From Streptomyces bacillaris (lineage in GTDB: Bacteria > Actinomycetota > Actinomycetes > Streptomycetales > Streptomycetaceae), in NCBI RefSeq assembly GCF_003268675.1, contig NZ_CP029378.1, positions 3,162,001 through 3,226,000 of the forward strand: a DNA stretch of 64,000 nt, given 5' to 3'. The notes beneath the pieces were generated by a model. The model was not told the origin of the DNA and did no database searches. It was given only the letters and a program-made list of their open reading frames with translations. Made by a program: the position numbers and the translations under genes. Positions 1-8,783 of the stretch are shown piece after piece. Position 1 is the stretch's first letter. Every line of letters begins with the position of its first letter.

Positions 1-315
1 CTCGTCCGTACGTATGTGGCCGAACGACGGCGTACCGTACGGGATTTGCTCGCCCACCGCTCCAACCCGCCGCGCCCTCAGGCCGATCCGGCCCCGGGTG
101 CCGACCTCCGCGTCACCCTGCTCGCCCTGCTCGACGAACTTCCGCCCCGGGCACGGGCGATGGTCGTCCTGCGGTACTGGGACGATCTGAGCGTGGAGCG
201 CGTCGCCTCGCTCCTGCGGTGCAGCGAGTCCACGGTGAAGAGCCAGTGCTCCCGTTCGCTCGTCCGGCTGCGCGCCCGCCTGGGCGATGTCCAGCTCTAC
301 TCCACCGGAAGCTGA
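1..315 (+). CDS. SigE-family RNA polymerase sigma factor, C-terminal part (5' end outside window)
   Basis: The reading frame is open from the first base, so the gene starts upstream. The visible ~104 residues hold sigma region 4: an LDELPPRARAMVVLRYWDDLS helix, then the helix-turn-helix VERVASLLRCSESTVKSQCSRS that would contact the -35 element. This pattern matches the small ECF-like sigma factors annotated as the SigE family in Streptomyces. The next gene begins 9 bp after the stop and encodes a membrane protein with a basic, cytoplasm-facing N-terminus, the usual arrangement for a sigma factor and a membrane partner. No anti-sigma domain is recognised, so that partnership is inferred. Confidence 0.85.
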   Translation, partial: LVRTYVAERRRTVRDLLAHRSNPPRPQADPAPGADLRVTLLALLDELPPRARAMVVLRYWDDLSVERVASLLRCSESTVKSQCSRSLVRLRARLGDVQLYSTGS

Positions 316-324
316 GGGCCGGTC

Positions 325-921
325 ATGACCGCAGAACCACAGCCGGGTCACCCGGCAGGACCGGCCCCGGCCGACGAGGAGTTGTTCCGGGACGCGCTGT
401 GCCGGACCGCCGACGACCTGCCCCCGCTGCCCGATCTGGTCCCCGACGCCGTACGGGAGGGGCAGCGGCGACGGGCCCGGAGGCGCGGGCTCGCGGTGGC
501 GGGCGCCTTCACCGCGGTGACCTGCGTGACGCTGGGCATCGCCCTGCTGGGACCCTTGCTCCGGCACACCCCCGACGCCGAACCCGCCGCCCCTCCCTCC
601 GGCCCGTCCATCACCCGGCCCGCGCCGGAACCCACGCCCACGCCGGGGCCCGCGTCCACGTCCACGCAGGGACCGACGGCTACCCCGGAGTCCTCCGCCA
701 CGTCCGCTCCTTCCGCCACTCCGGCGCCCTCGTTCACCCGGCCCGCGCCGGACACCTCCCCCGACCCGACGGAGCCCGTAACCGGCATGCCGACCCCCAC
801 CCCCTCGTCCTCGTACCCACCCGGGTCCCCGCCCCCGCCGCCCTCCTCCGCTCCGCCCGGCCCGGGACGGCCCGGCGACGGGCCGCACGCCGCGATACCG
901 GGTTCCGGGGCCGCGTCATGA
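325..921 (+). CDS. Single-pass membrane protein with Pro/Thr-rich extracytoplasmic tail
   Basis: 198 residues. An acidic N-terminal stretch (to ~45) is followed by an arginine cluster (QRRRARRRG), one membrane segment at about 55-75 (AVAGAFTAVTCVTLGIALL) and a long low-complexity tail of Pro, Thr, Ser and Ala. The positive-inside rule puts the first ~50 residues in the cytoplasm and the tail outside. It lies between the sigma factor gene and the DUF3152 gene, with its TGA overlapping the downstream ATG, so the three genes probably form one operon. A role as membrane partner of the sigma factor is possible, but no family domain is visible. Confidence 0.75.
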   Translation: MTAEPQPGHPAGPAPADEELFRDALCRTADDLPPLPDLVPDAVREGQRRRARRRGLAVAGAFTAVTCVTLGIALLGPLLRHTPDAEPAAPPSGPSITRPAPEPTPTPGPASTSTQGPTATPESSATSAPSATPAPSFTRPAPDTSPDPTEPVTGMPTPTPSSSYPPGSPPPPPSSAPPGPGRPGDGPHAAIPGSGAAS

Positions 922-1928
922 CGGGCCGGCGCGGACCGGGCACCCTGCCGCGCGACGAACCGGCCCGTGGCACTGCGGTGTCGGGGCGGCGGGTCCGCCC
1001 GGGTGACCGCGCAGGTGACCGCCCGGGAGCCGGTGGTTCCCGGCGCGCACCGGGAGACCGCCCCCAGCCCCGCTCGCTCTCCCGGTCCCGCTCCCGTGAG
1101 CGGCGAAGACGGCGGAACCGGCGCCGGACGGTGGGGCTGGCCGTGCTCGCCCTGGCGGCGGTGGCCCTGGTGGCGGCCCTCCTCGACCGGCCCTGGCTGA
1201 GCGGCGACCCGTCCGTCACCGCCGCCCCGGACCCCGCGAGCGATCCCGCAGCAGGGACCGGTGACGACAGCGCCGAGACCCCGATCGCCCCGCCCCCGTC
1301 CCCTGAGCCCGAGCCCACACCCACCCCCGCCGACACCGACGATCGCTCCTCCCGCACCTCCGACGACGTGCCCGCCTCCGGCCCCGGGACGTTCAGCGTC
1401 GCCCGCGCGGGCGTCACCAGGTCCGGCAAGGGTGAGCCCTACCGGGTGGAGGTGGAGGACGGCATCGGCGTCGACCCCGACCGGGCCGCCGAGGAGATCG
1501 CCGCGATCCTGGCCCACCCGCGCGGCTGGAGCCACGGAGGCGAGCGTTCGTTCCGCCAAGTCACCGACACATCAGCCGGGTTGGTGGTCAAAATAGCCAC
1601 CCCGGAGACCACGGACCGGCTCTGTGGTGCGTACGGCCTCAAGACCCGCGGTGAGGTCAACTGCCGGGGCGGCGAACAGGTGATGGTCAACTTGAAGCGC
1701 TGGCAGCTGGGTTCACCGCAGTTCGACGGGCCCGTCGCCGAGTACCGGGCCCTGATCATCAACCACGAGGTCGGCCACTGGCTGGGCCGCGGCCACGAGA
1801 CCTGCCCGGGGAAGGGACGCCCGGCGCCCGCGATGATGCAGCAGATCGACGGACTGAAGGGGTGCGTCGCCAACGCCTGGCCGTACGACGCCAAGGGGCG
1901 CTATCTGGGCGGCCCTTCGGTGCCGTGA
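918..1928 (+). CDS. DUF3152 putative zinc metalloprotease, membrane anchored
   Basis: 336 residues from the ATG at 918, which overlaps the previous stop (ATGA); the same frame is open further upstream but only as a shadow of the two preceding genes. An Arg/Ser-rich N-terminus is followed by a membrane segment (VGLAVLALAAVALVAALL), a Pro/Asp/Thr linker and a C-terminal DUF3152 domain of about 190 residues. That domain carries H283-E-V-G-H287 and H293 (HExxHxxGxxH), the zinc-ligand pattern of metzincin-like proteases, and paired cysteines near the C-terminus. It should act outside the cell. Substrate and link to the upstream sigma factor are unknown. Confidence 0.85.
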   Translation: MTGRRGPGTLPRDEPARGTAVSGRRVRPGDRAGDRPGAGGSRRAPGDRPQPRSLSRSRSRERRRRRNRRRTVGLAVLALAAVALVAALLDRPWLSGDPSVTAAPDPASDPAAGTGDDSAETPIAPPPSPEPEPTPTPADTDDRSSRTSDDVPASGPGTFSVARAGVTRSGKGEPYRVEVEDGIGVDPDRAAEEIAAILAHPRGWSHGGERSFRQVTDTSAGLVVKIATPETTDRLCGAYGLKTRGEVNCRGGEQVMVNLKRWQLGSPQFDGPVAEYRALIINHEVGHWLGRGHETCPGKGRPAPAMMQQIDGLKGCVANAWPYDAKGRYLGGPSVP

Positions 1929-1962
1929 GCCCCGGGGCCGTACGCGTACGGACGTGGGGCTC
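1927..1962. terminator. Bidirectional hairpin between convergent genes
   Basis: GAGCCCC (1927-1933) pairs with GGGGCTC (1956-1962), enclosing the perfect 14-base palindrome CCGTACGCGTACGG (1938-1951). The stem overlaps the ends of both convergent genes. There is no T-tract, as is common for Streptomyces terminators. Confidence 0.6.
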
Positions 1963-2641
1963 AGCGGGCGCGGTGGACGAGCCGGCCCGCCAGTACGGTC
2001 GCCACGCACCGCCCGGCCCCGCCCGTGCGCAGGGCCTCCTCGGCGGGCACGTCGAAGACGGCGAGGTCGGCGCGCCCACCCACGGTCAGCGGGCCGTGGG
2101 CGGTGGCGGCGAGGTCACCGCCGTACGCGAAGGGGTCCAGGTCGCCGCCGGGCGCGGAGGGGTCCAGGTCGGCCGCACCAGAAGGGACGCGGCCGGGGGC
2201 GGGCACCACGGTCAGCCCGGACCGGGCCAGTGCCGTCCGCAGCGCGGGCTCCTCCGCGCCGAACGGGCCCACCACATGCGTGGTCCCGTGCCGCAGCATC
2301 CGCTGGAGCCCCCGCCGTACGCTGCCTGCCCGCCGGGCCGTGTCCATGGTCGCCGCGATCCGCTCGAACTCCTCGCCCCACAGGGGCAGTTCACCCAGCT
2401 CGTCGGCCTCGCGCGGGTCCGGGTGGTAGCAGCGGGTGAGCAGCGCGCGGGCCCGGTCCTGGCGGAGGCCGGGGGTGAGGAGGCCGGGCCAGCGGCGGAC
2501 CCGGGCGGCCGGGTACGCGGCGGCGACCTCCTCGTACGGACCGATGGCGGCGATCCGGTCGCCGTCCACCACGACCGCCCCGTCCGCGACGGCCGCCGCG
2601 CCGACCGGAAGGACCAGCGGCGCGGCGTGGATCGTCAGCAC
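1961..2641 (-). CDS. Amidohydrolase-like protein lacking metal ligands (imidazolonepropionase-like domain)
   Basis: 226 residues. The N-terminus (residues 1-55) matches the composite beta-domain of cyclic amidohydrolases, including DGAVVVDGDRIAAIGP, and the C-terminus (GPLTVGGRADLAVFDVP) matches the closing half of the same domain. Where an active enzyme has PGxxxxHxH, this protein reads TPGLRQDRARA, and the TIM barrel is reduced to about 100 residues. Catalysis by the usual metal mechanism is therefore unlikely. It starts 7 bp after mqnC and is probably co-transcribed. Some bacteria deaminate aminodeoxyfutalosine with an amidohydrolase, so a link to menaquinone synthesis is conceivable but unproven. 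Confidence 0.75.
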   Translation of the reverse strand: MLTIHAAPLVLPVGAAAVADGAVVVDGDRIAAIGPYEEVAAAYPAARVRRWPGLLTPGLRQDRARALLTRCYHPDPREADELGELPLWGEEFERIAATMDTARRAGSVRRGLQRMLRHGTTHVVGPFGAEEPALRTALARSGLTVVPAPGRVPSGAADLDPSAPGGDLDPFAYGGDLAATAHGPLTVGGRADLAVFDVPAEEALRTGGAGRCVATVLAGRLVHRAR

Positions 2642-2648
2642 GGGGACG

Positions 2649-3848
2649 TCAGTTGGCGTTGAGGAGCTTCAGCTCCGGGTGGGCCGTGCCGCCCTCGATC
2701 GCGGTGGAGGAGATGTGCGAGACCACGCGCTCGTCGACCGGGTCGTTCGCCGGGTCGTCGTGCACGACGAGGTGCTCGTACGTCGTGGCGCGCTGCGCCG
2801 GGACCCGGTCCGCCTTGCGGATCAGGTCGATGATCTCCAGCCGGTTGGAGCGGTGCTTGGCGCCGGCCGAGGAGACGACGTTCTCCTCCAGCATGATCGA
2901 GCCGAGGTCGTCCGCGCCGTAGTGCAGGGAGAGCTGGCCGACCTCCTTGCCGGTGGTGAGCCAGGAGCCCTGGATGTGGGCGACGTTGTCGAGGAAGAGC
3001 CGGGCGATGGCGATCATCCGCAGGTACTCGAAGAGGGTGGCCTGCGTGCGGCCCTTCAGCTTGTTGTTCTCCGGCTGGTAGGTGTACGGGATGAAGGCGC
3101 GGAAACCGCCCGTACGGTCCTGGACGTCCCGGATCATCCGCAGGTGCTCGATCCGCTCGGCGTTGGTCTCGCCGGTGCCCATCAGCATGGTGGAGGTGGA
3201 CTCGACGCCCAGGCCGTGGGCGATCTCCATGATCTCCAGCCACCGCTCGCCGGACTCCTTGAGCGGGGCGATGGCGGTGCGCGGCCGGGCGGGCAGCAGC
3301 TCGGCGCCCGCGCCCGCGAAGGAGTCGAGCCCGGCGGCGTGGATGCGGCGGATGGCCTCCTCGGCGGAGACCTTGGAGATCCGGGCCATGTGCTCGATCT
3401 CGGAGGCGCCGAGGGAGTGGATGACCAGCTGCGGGAACGCCTTCTTGATCGCGGAGAAGTGCTCCTCGTAGTACTCCACGCCGAAGTCCGGGTGGTGGCC
3501 GCCCTGGAACATGACCTGGGTGCCGCCCAGCTCGACGGTCTCCGCGCAGCGGCGCAGGATGTCCTCGATGTCCCGGGTCCAGCCCTTGTCCTTGGCCTTC
3601 GGGGGCGCGTAGAAGGCGCAGAACTTGCAGGCCGTCACACACACGTTGGTGTAGTTGATGTTGCGCTCGATGATGTACGTCGCGATGTGCTCCGTACTGG
3701 CGTAACGGCGACGGCGCACGGCGTCGGCCGCCGCCCCCAGCGCGTGCAGCGGGGCCCGGCGGTAGAGCTCGAGCGCCTCCTCCGGGGTGATCCGACCGCC
3801 CTCGGCGGCTCGGTCGAGGACGGGCTGGAGATCGGCCTTCTCGGTCAC
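2649..3848 (-). CDS. mqnC: Cyclic dehypoxanthinyl futalosine synthase (radical SAM)
   Basis: 399 residues from a GTG start preceded by AAAGGTGA. MqnC cyclises dehypoxanthinyl futalosine to its cyclic form in the futalosine route to menaquinone, using a [4Fe-4S] cluster and S-adenosylmethionine. The cluster motif is C70-x3-C74-x2-C77 (CVTACKFC), followed by the conserved FYAPP. FQGGHHPDFGVEYYE and the C-terminal barrel also match the family, and the length is typical. It is the first gene of a short operon with the amidohydrolase-like gene. mqnA lies 2.3 kb upstream on the same strand, beyond a kinase gene. Menaquinone is the respiratory quinone of Streptomyces, so the gene is expected to be essential. 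Confidence 0.97.
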   Translation of the reverse strand: MTEKADLQPVLDRAAEGGRITPEEALELYRRAPLHALGAAADAVRRRRYASTEHIATYIIERNINYTNVCVTACKFCAFYAPPKAKDKGWTRDIEDILRRCAETVELGGTQVMFQGGHHPDFGVEYYEEHFSAIKKAFPQLVIHSLGASEIEHMARISKVSAEEAIRRIHAAGLDSFAGAGAELLPARPRTAIAPLKESGERWLEIMEIAHGLGVESTSTMLMGTGETNAERIEHLRMIRDVQDRTGGFRAFIPYTYQPENNKLKGRTQATLFEYLRMIAIARLFLDNVAHIQGSWLTTGKEVGQLSLHYGADDLGSIMLEENVVSSAGAKHRSNRLEIIDLIRKADRVPAQRATTYEHLVVHDDPANDPVDERVVSHISSTAIEGGTAHPELKLLNAN

Positions 3849-3919
3849 CGGGCTGTCACCTTTCGGCGGTTTTTTGAGGATCCTCGGACCGATCCAGCGT
3901 ACGCCAGCCCCTTGTGCCG

Positions 3920-5890
3920 TCAGCCGCCGGACCTGGTGAGGTTTCCGTACGGGAGACCCGCGCCGCGCTCCTCCGAGCGGTAGTCGAGGGTTCCGTCGCC
4001 GGTGAGCTCGAAGACCAGGTCGGCCTCGGTGGTGGTGCAGAGGCCGGGGGTGCTGGGACGGTCCGGGTCGGTGCGCTCGCGGACCTTCAGCTGCTTGGCC
4101 GTGCCGGAGGTGAGGGTGCCGACGCTGTTGCAGGTGATGGTGATGCCGAGCTGGGAGATGGTGTTGGACATCCGGACGACCTGGGTGCCCCTCTTCCCCT
4201 CGGTGAAGACGGCGGTGAGCGTGCCGTGCGGCTGCCCGCTCGTCCTCTCGGTGAGGGCGCCCTTCCAGGTGCCGACGAACGCCTTCGGCAACTCGGCGAC
4301 GGAACCGTCCTCGGCGCTGTCAGGGGCGGACGTGGCCGGTGCCGGGTCCTCGGACGCGGGGGCCGAACCGGAGGCGGAGGCGGTCGGGGACGGCGGTTCG
4401 GCCGCGGTGTCGTTGCCCTGGCGCCGGTCCGCGTCGCCGCCCGGGAAGAAGCCGTCGAGCAGGCCCGAGCCGAGGGCGACGACCGCGAAGGCGCCCGCCA
4501 CGGCCAGCGCCACCGTGCAGCTCACCCGGCGGCTCCGGTGCGCTCCGGCGCCCGCGTCGGCGTCGGGGCCCGCGCCCGTGCTCGTACGCGCGCTCGTCTG
4601 TGAGTCGGCGGTGACCGAGACGGAGAACCGGGGGTCGCGGGCCCGCTGCCCGGGGAGCCCGGCCTCCGGGGGCGCGCCGGGCGGGGGCGGGGTGCCCGGC
4701 GGAGTGCTGCCGTCCGGTACGTGGGTGGGCGGCGGGCCGAAGGCCCCGAGCGGTCCGGAGCGGGGGCCGGAATCGGAGCCCGTACGGGAATCGGAGCCTG
4801 TACGGGAATCGGAGCTTGTACGAGGAAACTCGGAGCCCGTGCGGGGATCGGAGCCCGTACGGGGAGGGGACCCCGGTTCCGTGGCGGAGCCCGTGCGGGC
4901 ATCGCCTCCCTGCCCCTCGTGCGGGCTCGCCCCGAAGCCCGCCCCCAGCGACGCGCTGCTGAACGGCACCGGGCCCGACCCCACCGGCGCGTCCTGCGGT
5001 TCCAGGTCCAGCAGGGCCACCGCCGACCGGCTCACCTCGCCCACCAGGCGGCCCGGCAGCCACCCCGCCGCGACCATCGCCGCCGCCCCGTCCGGCGCCA
5101 GGATGCGGGCGAGGTCGGCCGGGGCGGGACGGTCGTCCGGGTCCTTGGCCAGGCATCCGGCGACCACCTCGCGCAGATCGCCCTCCAGGTCGCCCAGTTC
5201 GGGCTCCTCGTGCACCACTTTGTAGAGGAGTACGGCGGAGGAGTCGCCGGAGAAGGGGGCGTGGCCGGTCGCCGCGTACGCCAGGACCGCGCCCAGCGAG
5301 AAGACGTCCGCCGCGCCCGAGACGTCCCGGCCCCGGATCTGCTCGGGCGCCATGTAGCCGGGCGAGCCGACGGAGACGCCGGTGGAGGTGAGCGAGACGG
5401 TCGCGCCGAGGGCCCGGGCGACGCCGAAGTCGATGAGGCGGGGGCCGTCCAGGGCCAGCAGCACGTTGGAGGGCTTCACATCGCGGTGGACGATGCCCTG
5501 CCCGTGGACGACGTGGAGGGCCTCGGCCAGGCCCGCGCCCAGGGTGCGGACCGCGTGCTCCGGCAGCGGGCCGTGCTCGGTGATCGCCTGGGAGAGCGGC
5601 GGCCCGGCGACGTAACCGGTTGCGACCCACGGCACCGGCGCGTCCGGGTCGGCGTCCAGGACCGGGGCGGTCCACTGCGCGCCGATGCGCCGCGCGGACT
5701 CCACCTCGCGCCGGAACCGGGCGCGGAACTGCTCGTCCAGCGCGAAGTGCGGGTGGACCACCTTGACCGCGACCGTCCGGCCGCCGGCGCTGCGCCCCAG
5801 ATAGACCCGGCCCATGCCGCCCGCACCGAGCCTGCCGAGCAGCCGGTAGGCACCGATGGTGCGCGGCTCGCCCGCCTCCAGCGGCTGCAT
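3920..5890 (-). CDS. Membrane Ser/Thr protein kinase (PknB-like)
   Basis: 656 residues from the ATG at 5890, with GGGGGAG upstream; a longer in-frame extension to 6007 has no such site. The kinase domain is residues 14-275: glycine loop [13 protein letters not shown]43 in VAVKVV, HRDVKPSN with D137, DFG at 154, and an MAPEQ activation-segment end, so all catalytic residues are present. A Pro/Ser/Gly linker carries SDSRTG repeats. One membrane segment (about 457-480) is followed by an extracytoplasmic Asp/Glu/Pro stretch and a ~130-residue C-terminal domain with two Cys and a TWKG start, probably a ligand sensor. It stands alone between mqnC and mqnA; target unknown. Confidence 0.9.
   Translation of the reverse strand: MQPLEAGEPRTIGAYRLLGRLGAGGMGRVYLGRSAGGRTVAVKVVHPHFALDEQFRARFRREVESARRIGAQWTAPVLDADPDAPVPWVATGYVAGPPLSQAITEHGPLPEHAVRTLGAGLAEALHVVHGQGIVHRDVKPSNVLLALDGPRLIDFGVARALGATVSLTSTGVSVGSPGYMAPEQIRGRDVSGAADVFSLGAVLAYAATGHAPFSGDSSAVLLYKVVHEEPELGDLEGDLREVVAGCLAKDPDDRPAPADLARILAPDGAAAMVAAGWLPGRLVGEVSRSAVALLDLEPQDAPVGSGPVPFSSASLGAGFGASPHEGQGGDARTGSATEPGSPPRTGSDPRTGSEFPRTSSDSRTGSDSRTGSDSGPRSGPLGAFGPPPTHVPDGSTPPGTPPPPGAPPEAGLPGQRARDPRFSVSVTADSQTSARTSTGAGPDADAGAGAHRSRRVSCTVALAVAGAFAVVALGSGLLDGFFPGGDADRRQGNDTAAEPPSPTASASGSAPASEDPAPATSAPDSAEDGSVAELPKAFVGTWKGALTERTSGQPHGTLTAVFTEGKRGTQVVRMSNTISQLGITITCNSVGTLTSGTAKQLKVRERTDPDRPSTPGLCTTTEADLVFELTGDGTLDYRSEERGAGLPYGNLTRSGG
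4771..4866. repeat. In-frame 18-bp tandem repeats in kinase linker
   Basis: Units close to AATCGGAGCCCGTACGGG recur about five times, with 15-18 bp spacing and one degenerate copy. They encode repeats of SDSRTG in the linker between kinase domain and membrane segment. The period is a multiple of three, so copy-number change keeps the frame. Confidence 0.75.
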
Positions 5891-6145
5891 AGGGACTCCC
5901 CCCGATCCGGTGACGCGGTCCGGCTGACCCTGTGACGGTCCGGACCCGGACCGAAGCCTAGGCGGCGCCACCGCCCCGGTCACCGGCAAACGGCCGGACC
6001 ATTCCACCTTCTCCGGGCAGGAGGGGATTTTTTCGCCCCGGGGAAAGGCGCAAATACGTTGTCCACCGCGTTGTCCGGCCGTTCTCCTCCCATTTCCCGC
6101 CCGGGAACCGGAAAGTGAATTCGAAGCGGACGGACCATTCCCGGC
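5891..6145. other. Intergenic region upstream of the kinase gene
   Basis: 255 bp with lower GC than its surroundings, between the kinase start and the end of mqnA. It must hold the kinase promoter, but I can assign no convincing -10/-35 pair. A DnaA-box-like TTGTCCACC lies near 6059-6067. No reading frame here looks coding. Confidence 0.4.
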
Positions 6146-7048
<903 letters not shown>

Positions 7049-7151
7049 CTAAACCCGCGCCGGAGGCGGAGCACCACCGGGGCGTCTCCGGGGCGTCTCC
7101 AGGGCTTCTCCGGAAGGCCTTCGAGGCGCGTACGGGATGCCTCCCGTACAC

Positions 7152-7233
7152 CTCCGGGACGCCCTCGGGACCGTCGTTCCGAGGGCGTCCCGGAGCACCT
7201 CCCGGGCCGTCTCCGGGGGCCCGGAGACGGCCC
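7152..7233. other. Two strong tandem hairpins in the mqnA/csp divergent region
   Basis: The 409 bp between mqnA and the cold-shock start contain two long stems. A perfect 17-bp stem pairs 7152-7168 with 7179-7195 (loop of 10). A perfect 14-bp stem pairs 7204-7217 with 7220-7233 (loop of 2). They lie upstream of both divergent genes, so they do not end either one. They may terminate or form part of an unannotated transcript. Confidence 0.6.
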
Positions 7234-7311
7234 CCGTCACCTCTCCGGCGAGGCAATCAAACATTCGGGTGAAGTGATCTTTCCCTCTACCGCTCGCCAG
7301 AGGCTGCGTGC

Positions 7312-7317
7312 TAGGCT
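7312..7317 (+). promoter_or_regulatory. Possible -10 element for the cold-shock gene
   Basis: TAGGCT fits the Streptomyces vegetative -10 pattern and would start transcription near 7325, giving a leader of about 125 nt. No good -35 element is visible at the expected distance, so this is tentative. Confidence 0.3.
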
Positions 7318-7356
7318 CGCTCGCAAGTTGCAGTTTGGTTTCCCTTGCAGTACAGA

Positions 7357-7394
7357 GCCTGCGGAGCATGTAACCCGCAGGCTTTTGTAGTTTT
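7357..7394 (+). promoter_or_regulatory. Hairpin plus T-rich tract in cold-shock mRNA leader (attenuator-like)
   Basis: GCCTGCGG (7357-7364) pairs perfectly with CCGCAGGC (7375-7382), and TTTTGTAGTTTT follows at once. This has the form of a rho-independent terminator but sits about 55 nt before the csp start codon. A leader that terminates or refolds with temperature would explain it. Long regulatory leaders are known for cold-shock genes such as E. coli cspA; the mechanism here is inferred. Confidence 0.6.
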
Positions 7395-7448
7395 CAGACT
7401 TGTTTGCAGGTTCTGGAGCAGGGCAACCCTTTGGCCCAAGGAGGGCTT

Positions 7449-7652
7449 ATGGCTACCGGAACCGTCAAGTGGTTCAACGCTGAAAAGGGCTTCGGCTTCA
7501 TCGCCCAGGACGGCGGCGGCCCGGATGTCTTCGTTCACTACTCCGCGATCAACGCGTCCGGGTTCCGCTCCCTCGAGGAGAACCAGGTCGTGAACTTCGA
7601 CGTCACTCAGGGGCCCAAGGGTCCGCAGGCTGAGAACGTCACCCCGGCCTAG
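7449..7652 (+). CDS. Cold-shock protein (CspA family)
   Basis: 67 residues from the ATG at 7449, which has a strong AAGGAGG ribosome site; a longer in-frame start at 7404 is not needed. The protein is a single cold-shock domain (OB fold) that binds single-stranded RNA and DNA and unwinds RNA structure. Both RNP motifs are present: KGFGFI (RNP1) and VFVHYSAI (RNP2, usually VFVHFSAI). The C-terminus [13 protein letters not shown] is typical of actinobacterial small Csp proteins. It is monocistronic, with a leader hairpin before it and two terminators after it. Streptomyces has several paralogues, so no specific scoF symbol is given. Confidence 0.96.
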   Translation: MATGTVKWFNAEKGFGFIAQDGGGPDVFVHYSAINASGFRSLEENQVVNFDVTQGPKGPQAENVTPA

Positions 7653-7693
7653 TTGCCCGGGTCGGCCGATCGCGGTCGCACCAGCAGTACCCA

Positions 7694-7735
7694 AGGAGCC
7701 CCGCTCCCCCGCTTCGGCGGAGGAACGGGGCTCCT
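7694..7735 (+). terminator. Terminator of the cold-shock gene
   Basis: AGGAGCCCCG (7694-7703) pairs with CGGGGCTCCT (7726-7735); an inner CCGC-TTCG-GCGG tetraloop stem strengthens it. Confidence 0.75.
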
Positions 7736-7757
7736 GCCTGTGTACGGACTCCCGCCG

Positions 7758-7781
7758 GTGTACGGGCTCCTGCCCGTACAC
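7758..7781. terminator. Second hairpin between csp and the MerR gene
   Basis: GTGTACGGGC (7758-7767) pairs perfectly with GCCCGTACAC (7772-7781) around a TCCT loop. It ends 24 bp before the MerR -35 element and could insulate that promoter from csp read-through. Confidence 0.55.
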
Positions 7782-7804
7782 GGCCCGCGATCCGCCGGTA
7801 CCGC

Positions 7805-7835
7805 TTGACCCTCACACCATGTGAAGCCGTGCAGT
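7805..7835 (+). promoter_or_regulatory. MerR-type promoter/operator with 19-bp spacer
   Basis: TTGACC (7805-7810) and TGCAGT (7830-7835) are separated by 19 bp, the over-long spacer typical of promoters activated by MerR proteins through DNA twisting. The spacer holds an imperfect dyad, CCCTCACA-N3-TGTGAAGC (7809-7827). Transcription would start near 7842, only a few bases before the ATG at 7846. The regulator would thus control its own near-leaderless mRNA. Confidence 0.65.
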
Positions 7836-7845
7836 GGGAGCCATC

Positions 7846-8700
7846 ATGTTCACCATCGGAGACTTCGCCAGGTACGGACGGGTGTCGCCCCGGATGCTGC
7901 GTCACTACGACGCCATCGGACTGCTGCGCCCGGACCGCACCGACCCCGCCACCGGCTACCGCTTCTACGGCGCCGCCCAGCTCGCCCGGCTCAACCGGAT
8001 CATCGCGCTCAAGGACCTCGGTTTCACGCTCCAGCAGGTGGGGGCCGTCCTGGACGAGCAGGTGGGCCCGGAGGAGCTGCGCGGGATGCTGCGGCTGCGC
8101 CGGGCGGAGCTGGCGGAAGCGGTGGCGGCCGCGACCGCGCGGCTGGCCCAGGTCGAGGCGAGGCTCCGGTCGATCGAGAGCGAGGGGCACATGCCTGCCG
8201 ACGACGTTGTGATCAAGACCGTTCCGGCGGTCCGGGTGGCCGAGCTGACCGGGACGGCGGCGAGCTACGAGCCGCAGGACATCGGGCCGGTGATCGGTCC
8301 GCTGTACGAGAACCTCTTCCCGCTCCTGGAAGGCGCCGGCATCCGGCCCACCGGCCCCGGGATCGCCCGCTACGAGGACGCGCCGCAGGACTCCCCCGAG
8401 GGCGAGGGCGGCAGCGGCGGCGGCGCCATCGTCGTCCACGCCGGGGTGACGGTGTCGGCCCCGGTGGGCCCGGTCGGGGACACCGGGGTGGAGGTCGTGG
8501 AGCTGCCCCCGTTCGAGGCGGCGACCATCGTGCACCGGGGCGCGATGGACGACGTACTGCCCACCGCGCAGACCCTGGCCCGCTGGCTGGACTCCCACGG
8601 CTACCGCTCCACGGGGTACGCCCGCGAGGTCACCCTGGAGTGCCCGCCGGACCGGGACCAGTGGGTCACGGAGCTGCAGGAGCCGGTGGCGAAGGTGTAG
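7846..8700 (+). CDS. MerR-family regulator with GyrI-like effector domain
   Basis: 284 residues from the ATG at 7846; a GTG at 7834 would overlap the -10 element and is less likely. Residues 1-70 are the MerR winged helix (FTIGDFARYGRVSPRMLRHYD, then GYRFYGAAQLARLNRI). A dimerisation coiled coil covers about 75-115. Residues ~125-284 resemble the GyrI-like/Bac_rhamnodulosid-type effector-binding domain of BmrR and TipA relatives, which bind hydrophobic or cationic ligands. No efflux gene is adjacent, so self-regulation is the only visible circuit. Confidence 0.9.
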   Translation: MFTIGDFARYGRVSPRMLRHYDAIGLLRPDRTDPATGYRFYGAAQLARLNRIIALKDLGFTLQQVGAVLDEQVGPEELRGMLRLRRAELAEAVAAATARLAQVEARLRSIESEGHMPADDVVIKTVPAVRVAELTGTAASYEPQDIGPVIGPLYENLFPLLEGAGIRPTGPGIARYEDAPQDSPEGEGGSGGGAIVVHAGVTVSAPVGPVGDTGVEVVELPPFEAATIVHRGAMDDVLPTAQTLARWLDSHGYRSTGYAREVTLECPPDRDQWVTELQEPVAKV

Positions 8701-8711
8701 CGGCCGGGTCC

Positions 8712-8739
8712 GTACGGGGAGGGGTGCCCCTCCCCGTAC
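8712..8739. terminator. Near-perfect palindromic terminator
   Basis: GTACGGGGAGGGG (8712-8724) pairs perfectly with 8727-8739 across a two-base gap. It separates the MerR gene from the convergent amidohydrolase gene. Direct repeats of CCTCCGTCA follow. Confidence 0.7.
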
Positions 8740-8783
8740 AAGCCCTCCGTCAGACCTCCGTCAGGCCTCCGTACGAACGTCCC

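Noticed and set aside
8740..8780. CCTCCGTCAG repeats as operator sites
   Set aside because: Only right half-sites (GTCAG) in direct repeat; no CTGAC arm at the required spacing.
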